In this document: positions 10,264 through 21,193 of the stretch, in pieces
Position numbering within the stretch: the stretch's first letter is position 1
Layout of the letters: every line of letters starts with the position of its first letter
Assembly: GCA_928212115.1 (NCBI GenBank)
Contig: CAKMRJ010005745.1
Coordinates: forward strand, 225,349,779-225,413,778
Direction of reading: 5' to 3'
Origin: Lactuca virosa
Taxonomy: Eukaryota > Streptophyta > Magnoliopsida > Asterales > Asteraceae
Length of the DNA stretch: 64,000 nt
Position numbers and translations under genes: made by a program
The notes under the pieces: model-generated
Told to the model about the DNA's origin: nothing
Databases searched by the model: none
Seen by the model: only the letters and a program-made list of their open reading frames with translations

Positions 10264-12369
10264 TGTAACATACACGTTTTGAAATCGTGTTTTAAGTAAA
10301 TAATATTATGAAATATTATGTGATATTGAGTATTAAGTTCTAACGGATAGTTTTTACTAGAAATAACGTAAAACTATGTTTAGAATCACTCGGAAAATAT
10401 TGGAAGTCTTATGAGATTCCAATTAAAAGATAAATATCGAAATTTAACGAAAATATAAAATTTGAAATAAGTAAAATTTTATTAATGAAAGTTGTAGATA
10501 ATTCCGTTAGAAACATTTAGGCGAAAACCTCATCGAAATCTGAGTTATAACAAAGAAGTTATGACCAATCGAAGATCCGCGACAAAACCGGCACAGTGTC
10601 GAATGACGTAAAAAGTGAGTTTTTGATAAACTACTTTTTAGACTTGGTGATCTAAATGAAAGTCGTAGTATTTGTTAAACCGAGAATTTTCATAAAAAGA
10701 ACGCCCAAATCTGACTTCGTATGAGGAAGTTATGATTTTTCTAAGTTTCAGCTTAGCAGTAGACAGCTAAAAACTCGAATTTTAGATCGAGTGATTTTTA
10801 GCCGACACAACCTAAACGAGAATCGAAGGTCTCGTCAATAGTAGTACAACGGTAAAAAGACAGACGAAAACGAACGTCGGATGAAGAAGTTATGAATTTT
10901 TAACGGATTTTCCTCTCCCGGTCTGTTAAAATAATAATATTAAAAATAAAGTCTAAACTGTCTGATGAAGTCTAAACGAAAGTTGTAGAATATATTCCCG
11001 CCTATGCGTGCATATAAAGAACGTAAAAAACGGAGCCCGTATGCGAAAGTTATGGATTTTAAAAGATTTGGGCTCATTTTCCGAGGAATCTCGCAAGGAT
11101 AAGGTCCGGAATAGGCCACGTCATCGGATCCTCGCATGCATACCCCATGCCTGACACGCGTGTCGCTTGCCGATTTTAAAAGATCTGGTTCCGACGCGTG
11201 CCATCCGAGCCTCGCAGATGACTCCTCTGGATCTGAGCTTCGCTCCAGCTGCCGCGTGTCCTTCTTCCTTCGGCCGAAGCTCCAGACCTCGCTACTATAA
11301 ATAGTAGCTGCGAAACCTCCCGGCTAATGTTAGGAAATTTACACATTTTCACCCCTAAATCCATATTTCCACTATTTCAACTTCCCCCGAAGCCTCGTGA
11401 TTATTTCCAACGCCCGAAACACACCCCAAAGTTCCCGAGAAGCCCAAAAAATTTATCTTTTCGGTTTTGAAGCTGTACCTTCGTAGAGCCCGGTTTTCAA
11501 GAAGACTCTCGGTTTTCAACGAAGGAAGTTATAATTAGAGCCGAAGTGCTGCCCAAATTACTATTTTAACCCCCGGTTATTTCACGGTGAGTTTAATATA
11601 TAGGAACAATTGTATGTTATGTGTTATATGTGCTATGTGTTTTTCCATGTTATCATCCCGTGTCATTATTTTTGCTATTTTTATAGCAAGGCTATACCTC
11701 TGACCACCAAGTCTATGACATAGCCATCACTTGGGTATTGGTATGTACCGTTGACCATGAAGTGTATGACATAGGCATCAATTTTTGTTCGGCAGTATGC
11801 TAAGATAAGGCTGAAAGCCTGAATAATCTTGCAAAATGATATTCCTGAGTATTTTCTGTGCCACTTGTGCTGAAACTTTATTGATTGTATATCAAGTATG
11901 GAAATTGTTATGTCTCATTGATTGATATGGAAAGCTTTTCGCATTATTCACATATGCCTTTGTTGTTCCTTGTTCCTCCTTGCTTCTGCATATTGAAGTG
12001 TATATATGGCATAACGTTATATTGTATCTATTATTGAACTCACTAAGCGTCACCGCTTACCCCTCTCAATGTTTAACAAATTTGCAGGAGATAAGTAACC
12101 AGTATAATCATATACTGTTGGAAGATTTTTGAATATTTTGAAACTATTGTATTTTGTACTCATGTATGTATAACTTATAGTATCCTGGGAAATTATGTAA
12201 CATATAAAAATTTGTAATAGTCGGTTTGTAGCCAGTCTTATGTAAACAAGTTATCAATGTAAAATATTGTTTTTATGAATATGCAAGTAGCATGTTTTGG
12301 GATAACAATTGTCGAGTATGAAAGTTTAGGTCTTTCAGAAATACAAAAGTTTAGATAGGGGCTCTTTCA
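10264..12369 (+). repeat. E2a 3' LTR (2106 bp)
   Basis: Same ends as the 5' copy. TATAAATA is at 11296-11303. It lacks about 70 bp of the CG-rich stretch upstream of the TATA box (junction near 11174), which explains its shorter length. A donor GGTGAGT at 11589-11595 is intact here, and the matching CTCACTAAGC...TTTGCAG lies at 12039-12094. Confidence 0.93.
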
Positions 12370-12374
12370 CGTAT

Positions 12375-13070
12375 CTTCCGTTAGCAGAATTTTCGTATAA
12401 CAATAGTTATCACGCTAGCATAGATCGACCTCCCTTCGAGATGCTCTATGGGAGGAAATGTAGGACCCTAATCTATTGGGGTGAGGTCGGTCAGAGAGTC
12501 ATGGGAAGTACCGAAGTGGTACTCAAGACCACTGAGATGATCCAGCAGGTCCGGAGCAGGCTCCAGACTGCTCAGAGTCGGCAGAAAAGCTACGCCGACA
12601 TGCGTCAATCGGACCTAGAGTTTCAGGTAAGGGATATGGTTCTCCTAAAGGTGTCACCTTGGAAATGTGTCATCTGGTTCAGAAAGTGGGGGAAACCAGG
12701 TCCCAGATACATCAGTCCGTTCAAGGTTTTGGCTTGGGTGGGCGGGGTTGCGTATCGACTGGATCTGCCATCTGAGCATAGTCAGATCCACAACACTTTT
12801 CATGTCTCCCAGCCGCGGAAGTGTGTAGTGGACGATTCCGCAGTTGTGCCTTTAAAGGATATTCAGGTGGACGACCGCCTGAACTATGTCGAGAGGCCAG
12901 TGGTGATTCTGGATCGGAAGGCGAAAACCTTGACGAACAAGGTTGTGCAGTTAGTGAAGGTGCAGTGGCTGCACCGCAAGGGGTCAGAATGGACATCGGA
13001 GCTATAGGAGGAGATGAGAGAGCATTATCCAGGATTATTCGAGACAGAAGACTTTGAGGATGAAATCTGA
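12375..13070 (+). pseudogene. E1 integrase, C-terminal part after E2a
   Basis: Resumes the E1 frame at LPLAEFSYNNSYHAS. It carries LYGRKCRT, the SYADMRQSDLEFQVRDMVLLKVSPWK box of the C-terminal DNA-binding domain (GPF/GPG-like), and HVSQPRKC. It ends with a chromodomain-like tail: VKVQWLHRKGSEWTSEL, a TAG at 13005-13007, then EEMREHYPGLF. The terminal TGA is at 13068-13070, 17 bp before the LTR. The purine tract is AGTGGGGGAGAA at about 13075-13086. Confidence 0.88.
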
Positions 13071-13087
13071 GACGAGTGGGGGAGAAT

Positions 13088-14260
13088 TGTAACGCCTGGT
13101 TCTTGGTATGCATTTAAACTTATAATTTATTCATGATTTCAGAATAACTTGACGAGTTGGAAGCTCCAAACTCGTCGAGTAGAGATTATTTGGACCGCGG
13201 GTAGAGAAACCTACTCGACAAGTTGGGAGGCCTCAACTTGACGAGTAGGCCGGCAGATATGAAACCCTAATTTTTGGGGTTTGCACCCTATTTAAACACC
13301 TTAAACCTTTCTTGTTCGCCTTATTTCCAGCCTCCACTGTCCTAACCCTAAATCTCGAAACCCTAAAGCTACTTTGAGTGATTGTGAGCCATTTTGGGTG
13401 TTTTTCGTGTGTGTTGAATCCATTGGAAGAAGGAAAAGCTTGAAGACACAAGAAGGAGCTTATATATCCAGAATCCTTGTCTCCTCCACGTCACTTTTCT
13501 GGTATAAAGCTTGAACCTTACCTTTTATTTGCTTAGATCTCCTTTTTGGTTTATTTTGTTTGCGTTTTGTCCAAATATCATGGTCCTTAGGAGTTGGACG
13601 TCCCAAATGGGTTGAAACTTCAGATCTAGGGTCTTGAGGGGTTTTGATGGCATAAATATGCCAACTTTATGGCCATGGGAGTCCCATGCAACCTTTAGAC
13701 CTTCATTTTGGCCTTTTGGAGCTTCTTATGGCCATGCATGAAGAGAAAGCTGGAACTTTACGTGATCTATTAGTCCCTAGAGTCCAGATCTATGATCTCA
13801 TGGTCTATATTATAGTTTTGATGGCTTTTTGATTAATACTTTGCGCTTTTGGGTTAGGGTTTGAGCATAATCTCTTTAGGAAGGATGTTAGTGGGTAAAG
13901 TTGGAAATTGTACCCTTCTAGAGCCATTTCCAGTTTAGATCTGAAGTTTAGGGTTTAGATCTGAAGGTTAATGGCTTAATAAGTTAAGAAGGGGTTAACA
14001 GTTTGAGGACCTCGACGAGTTCATAAAGGAACTCGACAAATTAAAGTAAAGTGTCCCGATTTTGTTAATAAGGAAGAACTCGACGAGTTCATGGAAGAAC
14101 TCGACGAGTTGGATCGTGAAATCACGATTTTGTGATTCATGGAAACTCGAAGAGTTGAAGGGTAACTCGACGAGTTGAGTCAACTCGGAGCGTTGACTTT
14201 AACTCTGACTTTGACTTTGACTTTGACCAAAGTTGACCCTTAAGGGGTTATGAGTATGAA
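13088..14260 (+). repeat. E1 3' LTR, first part (interrupted by E2b)
   Basis: Starts TGTAACGCCTGG after the purine tract. Four copies of an ACTCG-N-CGAGT-like word lie at 13147-13246, arranged as two hairpin pairs. A telobox AAACCCTAA is at 13262-13270, followed by a TATA-like TATTTAAAC at 13289. Six further words lie at 14008-14180. A W-box (TTGAC) array with repeated TGACTTTGACTTTGAC lies at 14191-14240. The piece ends at the ATGAA duplication 14256-14260; the rest of this LTR is at 30741-31645. Confidence 0.88.
14256..14260. repeat. Target-site duplication ATGAA, left of E2b
   Basis: ATGAA here and at 30736-30740 lies immediately outside the TGTAAC...TTACA ends of the two E2b LTRs. Confidence 0.93.
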
Positions 14261-15906
14261 TGTAACATCCCGAAATTCAGGTACAACTATTTAACCCTTC
14301 TTTTTATTTAAAGTGTCAAGTTTAGCCCTTAAGGGAAATTGGTGGCAAATGAGTACGCTGGGCGTACTCAAGAGTACGCTGCGCGTACTCATGCGCTTAT
14401 TTTGGACGTGGACTCGCCTGAGTACGTTAGGCGTACCCAGGGTTACGCTGGGCATAATGTGTCCAGATGCAAACCCTAATTTCTGACTTGGGCACTATAT
14501 ATTGGATACTAAGGCTCATTTCTCAGCCTCCATAGCAGTGAGTAAAACCCCAAGAGAGAACTTTCCATCATCCTTAGTGAGTGTGTGTGATTTTGGAGCT
14601 AAAAGTGCCTTGGGGTGTTAGTGAAGAAGAAGGAGAGGAGCTTGTGGAGGCTAGAGCTTGAAGTGCAAGTTTGGATCTGAGATCTATAGAGGAAGGAGCT
14701 GCTTTTAGAGGTATAAAGTTCAAAACTTTCCCCTTCTTTTGGTTTGTTGTTGCATGGGCCATTTCTAGGGTTAAAAGTCCCAAAGGTGGAGACTTTATGA
14801 GTGTAAGGTGCTCCATGGTCCGAGATCTGTCCCTTCTCAGCGATATTTGTGTTTTAGATCCATAAAGTTTCCATCTTGGTCGTTGATATGAGTACATGCT
14901 AGAGTTTTGAGCTTTATAGGGCTAGAAATGGAATATTTCGGGTGTTAGTGACTTGTTCAGCCATGCAAAGGCCTAAAGTCATCGACTTTATGGATTAAGA
15001 GGCTTAGAAATGGTCAGATCTAGAAGTTGGACGTGAGTCTTAACAGTTTAAGACCTCAAGAGCTGAAGGACTGAAACTGGGAGTTACGCTGGGCGTAATC
15101 CCAGTACACGCAGCGTAAGGGGTCGCGCACCCTGTTTCTGTGAGGACTCCGGGTACGCCCAGCGTACATGTTTGGTACGCGCATCGTAACCCGGAGGGTT
15201 GACTTTTGTTGACTTTTAGGGTTTGGTCAACTTTAGGGTCTTTGAGCCATGGAGGGGGTAAAATGGTCTTTTACCCTTCTGAGAGTACTAAGAGGAGGAA
15301 TAGTCTAGCCTTGAGAGACGTATTGATTTAGAGTGTTTATTTTATATGATTAGGCGGAGGCTAGACCCGATTTTACAGAGTTCGAGCTTTACCGAATTAC
15401 CCGAGGTGAGTCTTCTCACTATACCTTACCTAGAGTGGTAATTAGAGTTATGTGACAGAGTATTTTGTATGCTTTTGCATGATGTGATTTCTATGTGATG
15501 TATGCTATGCATGTTACAGAGTTTTCAGAGTTAGGACCGGAAGGTCCACAGAGTTAGGGCTAGAGGGCCCCACAGAGTTATGGGACTGGAGGGTCCCACT
15601 AAGACACATTGACCAGAGGGTCAAACAGAGTTATAGCCTCGAGTGGCTAATATGTGTTGTGTGTGGTATTTTGGGGAACTCACTAAGAATTTATGCTTAC
15701 AGTGTTGTGTTATGTGTTTCAGGTACCAGTGAGGATCGCGGGAAGGCGTCAGCTTGATCAGTACACACACGAGAAGTTTTTATATTATGATCTTGGGATG
15801 TGATGTTATGATTTGACTATGTGATACAATGGTGTTTTTATAACAATTATGGATGAAAATGTGTTTTATAAAATGTGAAAAATTATTTGAAAATTTGGGT
15901 GTTACA
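14261..15906 (+). repeat. E2b 5' LTR (1646 bp)
   Basis: TGTAACATCCCG...GTGTTACA. Four TACGC-N-GCGTA palindromic words lie at 14351-14470. A telobox AAACCCTAA is at 14471-14479 and a TATA box TATATATT at 14496-14503. A second set of four words is at 15083-15192, followed by a double W-box GTTGACTTTTGTTGACTTT at 15198-15216. A strong donor GAG/GTGAGT is at 15413-15421. Short repeats built on CAGAGTTA..GGGCC lie at 15525-15650, and the module CTCACTAAG...GTTTCAGGTACC at 15680-15727. The ORFs seen inside are not genes. Confidence 0.92.
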
Positions 15907-16517
15907 AGTTGGTATTAGAGACTTGGTTTGAGGGATTCAGGTGCACCTTCGGGCATATCTGGACTCAAACTGAGGATTTGAGAGGTTTTCAAAATAAAAT
16001 TCACAAAATTTTCTCAAGAGTAAAAAGTTTTTGAAAGAGCAGAGCAGAGCAGTGTGTACGATCAACCAGCGCCCGAACGATGATTTCCCAAAATACCCTT
16101 ACATTATGAGTTATGAGATATGTTATGATATGATATGCATGTTATAGTAGGCTAGGTATTCTTATTAGGACTAGAGTGGCATGATTGTGATGCCTTAGCC
16201 TAGGGATCTTGCTGCTAGGAGGTGCTTGAGAGTGAATAGATAGCAGCGAGGAGCTTATGAGAGATTTGCTAGAGGGTAGATTATGTATATAGAGAGTAGA
16301 GTAGTTGGGACTTGGGATCTTAGGAGGAGGAATTAGGGTGAATATTGATGCGGTGTGGACGGTAGTATTGGGCCCGTACTACCGAAGGCACCAGATCAGT
16401 GCGCAGCCCAAGTATGAATCCTTAGGATACCAGGGGGTCAAGTAGGAGTGGGATATCGAGTGTGTGTGCACTTGAGCGAGTCTCTGATATTTTTGTGTTG
16501 TATTTCAGAGAGACATC
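15907..16517 (+). other. E2b primer-binding site and leader
   Basis: A decayed primer site TGGTATTAGAGAC (15910-15922) stands where TGGTATCAGAGCC is expected. The leader is non-coding, with a run of TATGATATGATATG near 16110-16140. It ends in a T-rich tract and the acceptor TATTTCAG at 16501-16508, 9 nt before the gag ATG. The LTR donor (15416) joined to this acceptor would remove most of the leader. Confidence 0.7.
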
Positions 16518-17706
16518 ATGGTTGGGACACGCCACACTTCTGGGAGCAGTAGTGTTAGCGACGAGGAGATCCGCAGATTGATTCACGAGGAGGTGGCTGC
16601 TGCCATCAGATCCGAGATACCAGAGATGTTTGGATCTATCAAGACCACCCTGATCGAGACATTTTACGAGTGCTATGCTGCTCTTACTGATGTTGCTGTT
16701 GCTGCGGCCACCGCAGCCGTCGCTGCTGCGAGGCCACAGGGGGGTGACTCGTTGCTGTACCGGGAGTTCAGCAACACGAAGCCACCAGAGTTTGATGGGA
16801 CTCAGGATCCGATAGCTGCGATGAGGTGGATCTCTGACATTGAGGGGTGCTTCTACACATGTTCATGTCCGGAGCACCTGACGGTACGGTTCGCTTTGAA
16901 CCAGCATCGCTTGGAAGCGAAGGACTGGTGGAAGTTTGTGACAGCACACTTCACTTCTGCAGAGTACGCTGCGGTGACCTGGGAGAGGTTCACCACTATG
17001 TTTCGAGATGAGTACGTTCCCCCGGTGGAGAGGGAACGTTTGGCCCAGGAGTTTCTGACCCTCAAGCAGGGCACCGAGTCTGTTACAGTGATCACCAGGA
17101 TGTTTCATGAGAGGGCGATGTTCTGCCCTGAGCACGTGTCTTCCGAGCAGGCACATATGAGTCGGTATTTGAGTATTTTGAGGAGAGACATCCGCGAGTT
17201 CTTGGCGAACTCGACATACCGGACATTTGCCGATCTTCAGGAAAATGCCCGAAAGAGGGAGATTGAGCTAGAGACTCAGGCTAGGGAGGAGGCGGAGTCT
17301 CAGGGGAGGGATCGGCGACCGGCACAGTCCCAGCCGGCTTCCAAGCGGGCTAAGCCCGCCGATTCGAGATCAGGGAACCAGAAGGGCCGCACTTGTGGCA
17401 AGTGCGGCAAGAGACATGAGGGGGTATGCAGAGCAGGGACTTGCTACAAGTGTGGCAAGGAGGGACATATAGCCAAGGATTGCCCCAAGGGATTTGCATT
17501 TTCTTTTCACTGCAACCAGACCGGACACCGGAAGGCCGAGTGTCCGCAGTTGCGAGGATCAGCTCAGGGAGCTTCTCAGGGATCTGTCCCTGCTGCTGTT
17601 CGAGCTACAAAGAGTCGGCCGGTGAAGGCCGAGGCGCCGAAGGCTCGCGGGAGAGCGTTCCAGTTGACAGCGGAGGAGGTCCGCGCAACACCCGATGTTG
17701 TAGCTG
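16518..17706 (+). CDS. E2b Gag, uninterrupted
   Basis: ATG at 16518, MVGTRHTSGSSS. The frame is open to the gag tail AEEVRATPDVVAG at 17706 (about 396 residues) and, unspliced, runs on to a TGA at 17760-17762. An alanine-rich stretch lies at residues 55-75, and the retrotransposon gag core with DWWKFV and W(E)RFTTMFRDEYVPP at about 90-200. The nucleocapsid part has a short CGKCGKRHEGVC box and the canonical CYKCGKEGHIAKDC. The third knuckle reads FSFHCNQTGHRKAEC; its first Cys is Ser. It is the only undamaged gypsy gene in the window and would make virus-like particles in the cytoplasm. Confidence 0.9.
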
Positions 17707-17771
17707 GTATGTATTCTTTCCTTTGTTTATTTGGAGTTTGTGGTGTTATGCTTATATCGTGATATGCGTAG
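17707..17771 (+). other. Putative intron between gag and protease of E2b
   Basis: The 65 bp runs from GTATGT to GCGTAG with a T-rich body. The in-frame stop at 17760-17762 lies inside it, so unspliced RNA gives Gag only. Removing it joins gag to the protease in frame (phase 1), at the same codon as in E1 and E3. Confidence 0.65.
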
Positions 17772-17969
17772 GTAGATTTCTTATGTGTTCTGTACCTGCC
17801 TTGGTGTTATTTGACTTAGGTGCGAGTCGGTCTTTTGTGTCACTAGCGTTTAGTCAGAACATCAGTACCCAGCGTGAGGCGTTGAGTCGACCTCTACGAG
17901 TTTCCATAGCTGACGAGCGAGCGGTGTATGCTACTGATGTGATTCAAGGATGTGTACTCGAGATCTTCG
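17772..17969 (+). pseudogene. E2b protease, N-terminal part (cut by C1)
   Basis: Aspartic protease domain starting GRFLMCSVPALVLFDLGASRSFVS. The active-site triad reads DLG instead of DSG/DTG (TTA, one C-to-T step from TCA). The frame runs to LEIF at about 17966, where copia C1 begins after CTTCG. The other half is at 25934-26090. Confidence 0.85.
17965..17969. repeat. Target-site duplication CTTCG, left of C1
   Basis: CTTCG here and at 25929-25933 flanks the TGTTGG...CCATCA ends of copia C1. Confidence 0.95.
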
Positions 17970-18754
17970 TGTTGGATATAGTGTCTAAGTCCATAACTTT
18001 AATTGATATGTACTTGACCCGACCCGGCATGGTCCATTTAGGTTGCATGGCATTGCAATACTTGGATAGACTAAATGAGAGAATAAGGCACTTATGATTA
18101 TTAATATATTATAAGTTCTAATATATTAATAATAGTATTATTTAATTAGTATTGATCAAGTATTAATCTAGTATTAATTTGGTGATCAAAGTGAGACTAA
18201 TTAAATATATAGGGTTGATTATGACAATCATCAATTCTTTTATAGTGGATTAATGATCCATGGTTTATGGGTTTGGTTATAACCATATGGAGCTCCATGG
18301 ATAGTCCATGGGAGTTACAAACCCATGGGTCATGAGAAATCAAGAGTCATGACAATTAAGGGCATTCATGTGTAAACCGTAATTGTGACAACACTATAGA
18401 AGGAACCCTTTGGCTAGCAAAATCGTGACCTAGTGGACCTAGTGTTACTAGAGAGGGCATAATCGATTTTGAGTGCTAGAAGTATTCTCTCAAGTTATTC
18501 CAAGTCTTGTGGTGTTGTGTGAAGCATTTGAGGCACAACATTTGGGGTGCTAGGCTCACAAAGTCTTGAAGGAATCCAAGCAACAACAAGGTATGTATTT
18601 CTACTAGTTTTATGTTTTATGTAATCCCCATGCCATGCTAGTTAGGAAATAACCTTGAAAAAGAAATTTGCATGTATATAGAGAAAACATAGATTCAAGG
18701 TTATTAGGGTTGCATGTACACTTAGGAAGTGTTAGAATGCTCAAAAACCCATCA
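17970..18754 (+). repeat. C1 5' LTR (785 bp)
   Basis: TGTTGGATATAG...ACCCATCA. The telobox seen in the 3' copy is mutated here (AAACCGTAA near 18373), and the TATA box reads CTATAGAAG (near 18394). A consensus 5' splice site AAG/GTATGT is at 18588-18596, near the end of the LTR. Confidence 0.95.
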
Positions 18755-18755
18755 G

Positions 18756-18768
18756 TGGTATCAGAGCC
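18756..18768 (+). other. Primer-binding site of C1
   Basis: TGGTATCAGAGCC, complementary to the 3' end of initiator Met tRNA, 1 bp after the LTR. Confidence 0.93.
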
Positions 18769-18838
18769 TAGGATTGTTTTCTGTATACTTGATGCAAAAC
18801 TGCTTAAAAAATCGAAAATTCTGCATTCTGACGACTGG

Positions 18839-18922
18839 ACTCGCCGAGTCCATGGGGAGGACTCGCCGAGTCCATGAACAAATTCATCCTACTCGGCGAG
18901 TAGAAAAATGCACTCGGCGAGT
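18839..18922 (+). repeat. Four ACTCG-S-CGAGT palindromes in the C1 leader
   Basis: ACTCGCCGAGT at 18839-18849 and 18861-18871, and ACTCGGCGAGT at 18891-18901 and 18912-18922. The first two are the exact complement of the last two, so the RNA can fold internally or pair between two genomes. The place, about 70 nt after the primer site and before gag, is where packaging and dimerisation signals usually lie. Confidence 0.9.
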
Positions 18923-20260
18923 AGGAGCGTGCTGGGCAGTTTTTTCGAGTTTTGTTGCTGGAAATGGATTAAGATCATTATCCCAATCTGTTTTGGACTT
19001 GTAAAATTTGTTTTTCAAAATGATGATGATTATGTTAACCTATTTTACATGACTTTTATCAATTTTCAAGTATTGTATATGTTTATATGATTTCTTGAAA
19101 TTGCTTGACATGAATTTGTGTTCTTATGAGTTTTTAGAAGATCATAGGAATTATATGTAACCTCCATGTATGTTTAATTCATGATCTTAATGGAAATGAT
19201 GGTGTCCATAACTTGTCCTCAAGTTATGGATAACCAAAAGTCACTTCTTTAAATTGTGATTAAAGAACTAAAGAAGTTTCATAAAATGAAGAGTCTTCAT
19301 TTTATGAACCATTAAAACTCATAAGTTACAAATTGAAGAGACTTGGAATAGTTTCAAATCTTGCCCTCAAGTTTTGGAATTTGAAAAGTCTTACACTTTA
19401 ATACTTTAATTCCAAATTAAACCTTAGATTTTTAAAAAGTTTAAAAATCAACACTTATACTATTATTATAATTTTATTATATAGATATGTATAAGAATAT
19501 GTCATTCTTACCGTTAGTAGGCCTCATTCACGAAGCCGGTCTATAAGGGGGGTATAAGGTTGTTGCCTATAAAATGGTGACTTAATGGGTGTCCACTCTC
19601 ACCCACCGCTTCCTTGATCGATGGAGGGTCGTTAGCCGAACGGGTAGGATTTAAATACTCGTTAAAAGTATAATGAATTATAAAGTAACTATACATTATA
19701 AATTCCCAATCTTAGTTACTGTAGGAAAATGTGAAATTGGTGCTAGCCCATAAAATTACACTTTGTACCTTACCAAGTCGTTAGTGGAGCGTGTGTGGTT
19801 AACCGGCACACTAACATGGACTAGTAAGAGTGGCAAAGGGTAACTTGACTTTATTATAGATCGGTGGAGCGTGTGTGGTTAACCGGCACATCGATTAGGT
19901 AATATTGTTGAGGGTACCAAGTCAATTTGTATGGTTATTCACACCTTGTTTGTGATCCTCGGCATCCCAGTCACAAACTTGAGAGGGCACAATCGAGATT
20001 CAAACATGCCATTGAAAAGTTCAATGTATCTCAAAAGATCTAGGAGTTTCAAAACCAATAAAACCTAATAATAAAATATTTCGTTCTTATGGTGGAAATT
20101 GGTAAATCGTCATTTACCTACCTTCAAATATTTTATAGTATGGATTACGGCATCCCTCTTCCAACTATAAATCGTTTGTTGGATCCTAGCCTTAATATTT
20201 CATTTGGGTGAATTATTAAGGATTCCTAATCTAATGAAACTTGTCTTTCTTTCATTTCAG
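18923..20260 (+). other. C1 non-coding leader before gag
   Basis: AT-rich with no gene. It holds a 27 bp direct repeat centred on GTGTGTGGTTAACCGGCACA (19784-19810 and 19864-19890, period 80 bp). It ends with the T-rich acceptor TTCATTTCAG at 20251-20260, directly touching the gag ATG. The LTR donor at 18591 and this acceptor would define a 1670 nt intron that removes the primer site and the four palindromes. Confidence 0.6.
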
Positions 20261-21193
20261 ATGTCTTCCAACAATGCTTCTGGCTCAAACCCAACAGGCT
20301 CCTTTTCCCTTATGAACTTGTGTGGTAAGGTCATCTTTGATGGATCCAATTTCAATGAGTGGATCAGAAACATCAGAATGATTACCCGCTATGAGGACAA
20401 AGAATATGTCCTCGATAGGGAGCTTAAGGTTGTGAGTGAAGCCACTGCTACTCCTGAAGAGTTTGCGGAGTTTGTTGCACATGAAAAGGATGCTACTAAA
20501 GTAGCATGCATCATGATGGCCACCATGACTCCTGAACTTCAAAAATCCTATGAAGATTTCTACCCCTATGAGATGCACATGGATCTGATGGAAAGGTACC
20601 ATCAGAGCGCGCGTCAGGAGAGGTATGAAATCATCTCCTCCATGATAACCGCAAGGATGAAGGATGGTGAACCCATCACCAGTCACTTGCAGAAGATGCA
20701 AAGGTTCGTTGACCGGTTGCTGAAGCTAAATGTTGACTTTCCTGAGGAAATGGCGATTGACATCATTCTCCATTCCTTACCTCCAAGTTATGATCTGTTT
20801 CGTATGACTTATCATATGAACAAGGAGGAAGTCACACTTAGCAAACTTCAAGGACTCTTAAGGACAGCTGAAAATGGCCTTAAGGGTAAAGCGGTTGCTA
20901 CATCTACTCCTTCAACAGCCCCTGTTCTGGCTATTGGGCAGGGAAAGGGTAAGAAGAGGAAAAGCCCTTCGAAGGGTACCAAGGGTAAGACTCTTGATGG
21001 TTCCTCTTCAAGTGGGACAAAGAAAGGTCCCATTACTCCTTCTTCAAACCCAAAGGAAGCACAATGCTTCTATTGCCAGGATAAGGGACACTTCAAGCGA
21101 AGCTGCCCTAAATATCTGCAAGATGTAAAGGATGGGAAGGTTAAACCCACCCATGCAGGTATTTACACAATATTGTCTAATAAACTCATCTAA
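20261..21193 (+). CDS. C1 Gag
   Basis: The ATG at 20261 (MSSNNASGSNP) was chosen over the upstream in-frame ATG at 20204 because it directly follows TTTCAG. About 310 residues. The UBN2-type copia gag domain covers about residues 15-205 (FDGSNFNEWIRNIR, MTPELQKSYEDF, ARQERYEIISSM, LHSLPPSYDLF). Then a Lys/Ser-rich basic stretch and one CCHC knuckle, CFYCQDKGHFKRSC. The natural frame goes on into protease; one extra T near 21191 puts a stop TAA at 21191-21193. Confidence 0.88.
   Translation: MSSNNASGSNPTGSFSLMNLCGKVIFDGSNFNEWIRNIRMITRYEDKEYVLDRELKVVSEATATPEEFAEFVAHEKDATKVACIMMATMTPELQKSYEDFYPYEMHMDLMERYHQSARQERYEIISSMITARMKDGEPITSHLQKMQRFVDRLLKLNVDFPEEMAIDIILHSLPPSYDLFRMTYHMNKEEVTLSKLQGLLRTAENGLKGKAVATSTPSTAPVLAIGQGKGKKRKSPSKGTKGKTLDGSSSSGTKKGPITPSSNPKEAQCFYCQDKGHFKRSCPKYLQDVKDGKVKPTHAGIYTILSNKLI

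Larger units (their letters stand above)
3301..12369 (+). mobile_element. Complete Ty3/gypsy element E2a, nested in E1
   Basis: A 9.07 kb element with two LTRs (3301-5474 and 10264-12369), a tRNA-Met type primer-binding site (5479-5490), one gag-pol reading frame with six in-frame stops, and a purine tract (about 10248-10260). A perfect 5 bp target duplication flanks it. The C-terminal chromodomain-like tail and domain order place it near the Tekay/Del chromoviruses. It belongs to another family than E1, E2b and E3: the LTR differs and there is no gag-protease intron. The two LTRs differ by a few percent by eye plus a deletion of about 70 bp. Confidence 0.95.

Noticed and set aside
14574..14897. 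ORFs repeated at 14574-14897 and 29404-29695
   Set aside because: They occur in the two E2b LTRs at the same place and reflect the LTR repeat, not a gene.
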